Shown: positions 15,156 to 16,997 of the stretch, in pieces
How the letters are laid out: each line of letters begins with the position of its first letter
Position numbering within the stretch: the stretch's first letter is position 1
Source of the DNA: Chrysochromulina parva
Taxonomy: Eukaryota > Haptophyta > Prymnesiales > Chrysochromulinaceae
Assembly (NCBI GenBank): GCA_002887195.1
Contig: PJAB01001131.1
Coordinates: 1 to 16,997 of the forward strand
DNA: 16,997 nt
Direction of reading: 5' to 3'
Notes under the pieces: model-generated
Databases searched by the model: none
What the model was told of the DNA's origin: nothing
Seen by the model: the letters and a program-made list of their open reading frames with translations, nothing else
Position numbers and translations under genes: made by a program

Positions 15156-16322
15156 ATGCCGATGCACACCGTTCCCATGCACATCCGCAAAGCGATCGAG
15201 TTGGACGATGGGCTAGGGGCTCGGATTGAGGCTGGCAGCGGCACCATCCCACGCAACTTCTCGGTCGAGTGGGGCTTCGGCCAGCCTCTTGCGGCACTGG
15301 ACGACTATGACTTGCTCACACGGATGGCACAGCTGACGGCAGCACGGGCTATGGCCTACACGGGCTATGAACCCAAGGGCAGCACGGCGAGCATCTCAGC
15401 CAACGCGGTGCTCAGTGCAGGTGTCCATGGGGTGCACAGAGCGCCCACCTCAGTGCGCGATCAACTGGCCTCGGCATCACGGGCTCGCAGATCTGAGCAT
15501 CGTCCAATGACTGCACCGCCAATGACAGGGCGAGTGACCATCGACCGACGAGCTGCATTTGAATCGCCGGCCGAAGCTCGGACGGTGAGGCAGGAAGCCG
15601 TGCGTCTGTACATGCGTCAGCTCCTTGCGAGGCAGGAGCAGGAGAGCGTCGTCGCGGCCGAGCAGCTCGTGCGCCGCCGTAACGAGGTGGACAGTCTCAC
15701 TGAGGAGCTCAAGCGCGGCCTCTATCGTGAGGCGCAGAGCCGCGTTGCCGCATGGAGCGAGAAGCGAGCGCAAGGAGTGCAGCGGGTGCAGGCGGCGAGC
15801 GCGGCGCTGCTGGGGGCGCAGATGGGGGCGCTCAGACACAAACAAGAACGGCTCGCCGTATGGAAGGTTGGACAGGACGCGGCGTCCAAGGCAAAGGTCA
15901 TGGCCAACGCGGCGGCGGCGGCGGCGGCGGCCCAGGAATACGCGGCTCGGGTGGAGCAGCGAGCGCGGTTAGGCTTCCAAGAGGCTCAGCAGCGAACCTT
16001 GGCAGGCACAGGCACGGCCGCGCACCTCGCACGTGCTGCCGCCGCCCGGGAGGCGAACGCGGAAGGCGCTCAGCGGCGCCCAAGGCAAGCCTTGGAGCGC
16101 GCAGACTCTGAGATGACCTCAGAGATCCACTCCGATACTATGTTCTCCCAGGCCGCTTCGCAAGCCGCCACCCGTCCGCCCGTGCAGCCCGCGCCGCAGC
16201 CCGAGGGAGAGTCGAAGGGAGATTCGAAGGGAGATCGCATTTCGTTCTACAAGCCGACGCTCAATGCCAGGCATCCCCGCACCCAAGCACGCGCCCAGTA
16301 TGACGCCCAGCCAAAGGCCTGA
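15156..16322 (+). CDS. Coiled-coil protein with RPMTA motif
   Basis: This is an unrecognised protein of 388 residues from ATG 15156 (MPMHTVPMHIRKAIELDDG); the frame is open a little further up but without another ATG. Residues about 25-90 are a possibly folded, conserved-looking segment (FSVEWGFGQPLAALDDYDLL). A basic linker includes RPMTAPPMTG (about 116-125), close to the RPxSA motifs in the chromodomain gene of this window. Residues about 140-310 are rich in Glu, Arg, Gln and Ala with heptad-like spacing (long helix or coiled coil), including a poly-alanine run (about 250-259) coded by a GCG microsatellite. The tail is Pro/Ser-rich with ESKGDSKGD repeats. RP-x-T/S-A motifs with coiled coils are frequent in flagellar and axonemal proteins of algae; that role here is only inference. 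The GC-rich low-complexity coding makes some spurious frames. Confidence 0.68.
   Translation: MPMHTVPMHIRKAIELDDGLGARIEAGSGTIPRNFSVEWGFGQPLAALDDYDLLTRMAQLTAARAMAYTGYEPKGSTASISANAVLSAGVHGVHRAPTSVRDQLASASRARRSEHRPMTAPPMTGRVTIDRRAAFESPAEARTVRQEAVRLYMRQLLARQEQESVVAAEQLVRRRNEVDSLTEELKRGLYREAQSRVAAWSEKRAQGVQRVQAASAALLGAQMGALRHKQERLAVWKVGQDAASKAKVMANAAAAAAAAQEYAARVEQRARLGFQEAQQRTLAGTGTAAHLARAAAAREANAEGAQRRPRQALERADSEMTSEIHSDTMFSQAASQAATRPPVQPAPQPEGESKGDSKGDRISFYKPTLNARHPRTQARAQYDAQPKA
15909..15930 (+). repeat. (GCG)n microsatellite
   Basis: About seven GCG units lie inside the coiled-coil gene, in frame as an alanine run. Such a tract is a likely length polymorphism between strains. Confidence 0.85.
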
Positions 16323-16420
16323 TTTCGTACGCGCCGCTGCCCGCCACGGCGCCCCGGCAAGCGGCAGCTCTCGACAGGGCCGCGTCTTGGAGTCGGCACA
16401 AGAGAGAACTAGCAGCCCCA

Positions 16421-16470
16421 GCGCCGCAGGCCCACGCGCCGCAGGCCCACGCGCCGAAGGCCCACGCGCC
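16421..16470. repeat. 15-bp tandem repeat, three copies
   Basis: GCAGGCCCACGCGCC at 16426-16440 and 16441-16455, then a one-mismatch copy (GAAGG...) at 16456-16470, with a partial unit before. It is in a non-coding region but keeps frames open on both strands. Confidence 0.88.
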
Positions 16471-16588
16471 GGCCGCCTCCGCGAAAGACGCGGGGCCGGG
16501 AGCCCCAGTCTGAGCCAATCCCGCAAAAGCGCCTCGCAAAAGCGCCGCTATGCTCGAAAAAGCGCAAACCCGAAAGTAACCCCCGGCG

Positions 16589-16614
16589 GGCCCGCGCGCC
16601 GCGGCGCGCGGGCC
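16589..16614. repeat. Perfect 26-bp GC palindrome
   Basis: The half-site GGCCCGCGCGCCG (16589-16601) is followed at once by its reverse complement (16602-16614). A second, 14-bp perfect palindrome (GCCGGCGCGCCGGC) follows at 16618-16631. Confidence 0.88.
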
Positions 16615-16917
16615 GCGGCCGGCGCGCCGGCGGCCGCGGGCGGGAGAGCGAGACCGCAGACCGCGAGAGCCCGCGCCTGCACGCGTCCGGTCGTCAGCCC
16701 TCAACAGTGATCCATTTTCAGCGATCATACAAATGTGAGTTTACAGAAATTTCACCCGCACACTGTCCTCACTGTTGTCACACTGACCGGCGTAACAAGC
16801 CATGGAGCGAGTGACGTTCTGAGCTTCGTACCTGTCAAGATCTCGGGTGCACTTCGCCACGCGCCCGCACACAGCGACACACGCGACAGCACGCGTGTGG
16901 CGCGCACGGCCGCGCGC

Positions 16918-16997
16918 TTAGAAGCACTTGCGGTGCACGATGGACGGGCCCGACTCGTCATACTCCTGCTTCGAGATCCACATCTGCTGGAAGGTCG
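16918..16997 (-). CDS. Actin, C-terminal end (5' partial)
   Basis: The minus strand reads TFQQMWISKQEYDESGPSIV then HRKCF and a TAA stop (16918-16920). This is the invariant C-terminus of conventional actin, with only 25 complete codons in the window; the gene continues to the right. Actin polymerises to form the cytoplasmic microfilaments. The close match (including the ESGPSIVHRKCF tail) argues for a functional, conventional actin and not an actin-related protein. Confidence 0.97.
   Translation of the reverse strand, partial: TFQQMWISKQEYDESGPSIVHRKCF

Larger units (their letters stand above)
16323..16917. other. Gene-free stretch with repeats and GC palindromes
   Basis: This separates the coiled-coil gene (+) from the convergent actin gene (-) and contains both 3' flanks. 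It holds a 15-bp tandem repeat (16421-16470), a hyper-GC section with palindromes (16575-16650) and a more mixed region (16700-16917) that would be actin 3' UTR. Open frames on both strands here are repeat- and composition-driven, with no domain. Confidence 0.55.

Noticed and set aside
16261..16728. Frames on both strands after the coiled-coil gene with GAWAC or AGPRA repeats
   Set aside because: They arise from the 15-bp tandem repeat and GC palindromes; no start context or domain supports a gene.
1..16997. Mobile element, virus insert or gene cluster for one pathway
   Set aside because: No transposase, integrase, reverse transcriptase, capsid or terminal repeats were seen, and neighbouring genes have unrelated functions.

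Overview
The window is nuclear DNA of a photosynthetic eukaryote. It carries the 3' end of an actin gene, a gene with clear GT-AG spliceosomal introns (alpha-galactosidase), and a light-dependent protochlorophyllide oxidoreductase (POR). The POR begins with a secretory-signal-like leader followed by a basic stretch, as expected for a plastid of secondary origin reached through the endomembrane system. That leader, the GC-rich coding regions with GC-ending codons, the mostly intron-poor genes, the cytochrome b5 fused front-end desaturase and the RP-x-S/T-A rich proteins together suggest a chromophyte alga. A haptophyte is my best guess, but it is an inference; no taxonomic marker can be compared here.

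Layout, left to right. 1-1536 (+): 5'-truncated front-end fatty acid/sphingolipid desaturase that runs out of a C-rich tract. 1537-2317: gene-free, with a GC-rich hairpin block and then an AT-rich stretch. 2318-3701 (-): frameshifted, apparently dead gene of a glycosyltransferase-like algal family. 3702-4274: gene-free. 4275-5932 (-): three-exon GH27 alpha-galactosidase whose C-terminal part has an unusual hydrophobic insertion. 6151-7095 (+): membrane-anchored FkbM-like methyltransferase. 7096-7868: gene-free, with a large GC hairpin. 7869-9773 (-): 634-residue protein with RPxSA repeats, a SAP-like motif and a chromodomain. 9989-10918 (+): ankyrin-repeat protein with a signal peptide. 11122-11598 (+): secreted thioredoxin-fold protein without the CxxC. 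11599-12452: gene-free, with a 22-bp-period tandem repeat. 12453-13712 (-): POR. 13947-14993 (+): armadillo-repeat protein. 15156-16322 (+): coiled-coil protein. 16323-16917: GC palindromes and a 15-bp tandem repeat. 16918-16997 (-): C-terminus of actin.

These are ordinary scattered eukaryotic genes and not an operon. The one repeated architectural theme is the divergent pair: GH27/FkbM, chromodomain/ankyrin and POR/armadillo are each head to head across 215-234 bp, short enough to be shared bidirectional promoters. Several products enter the secretory pathway (GH27, FkbM-like, ankyrin, thioredoxin-like, and POR through its leader).

I found no phage, transposon, CRISPR array, tRNA or rRNA. 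I do not see a convincing new multi-gene system. The items most worth a second look are the RPxSA/SAP/chromodomain protein, the membrane-like insertion in the GH27 enzyme (or an in-frame retained intron of 183 nt), the redox-dead thioredoxin, the signal-peptide ankyrin protein, two near-identical-period (22 bp) duplications, and two perfect 26-bp palindromes.
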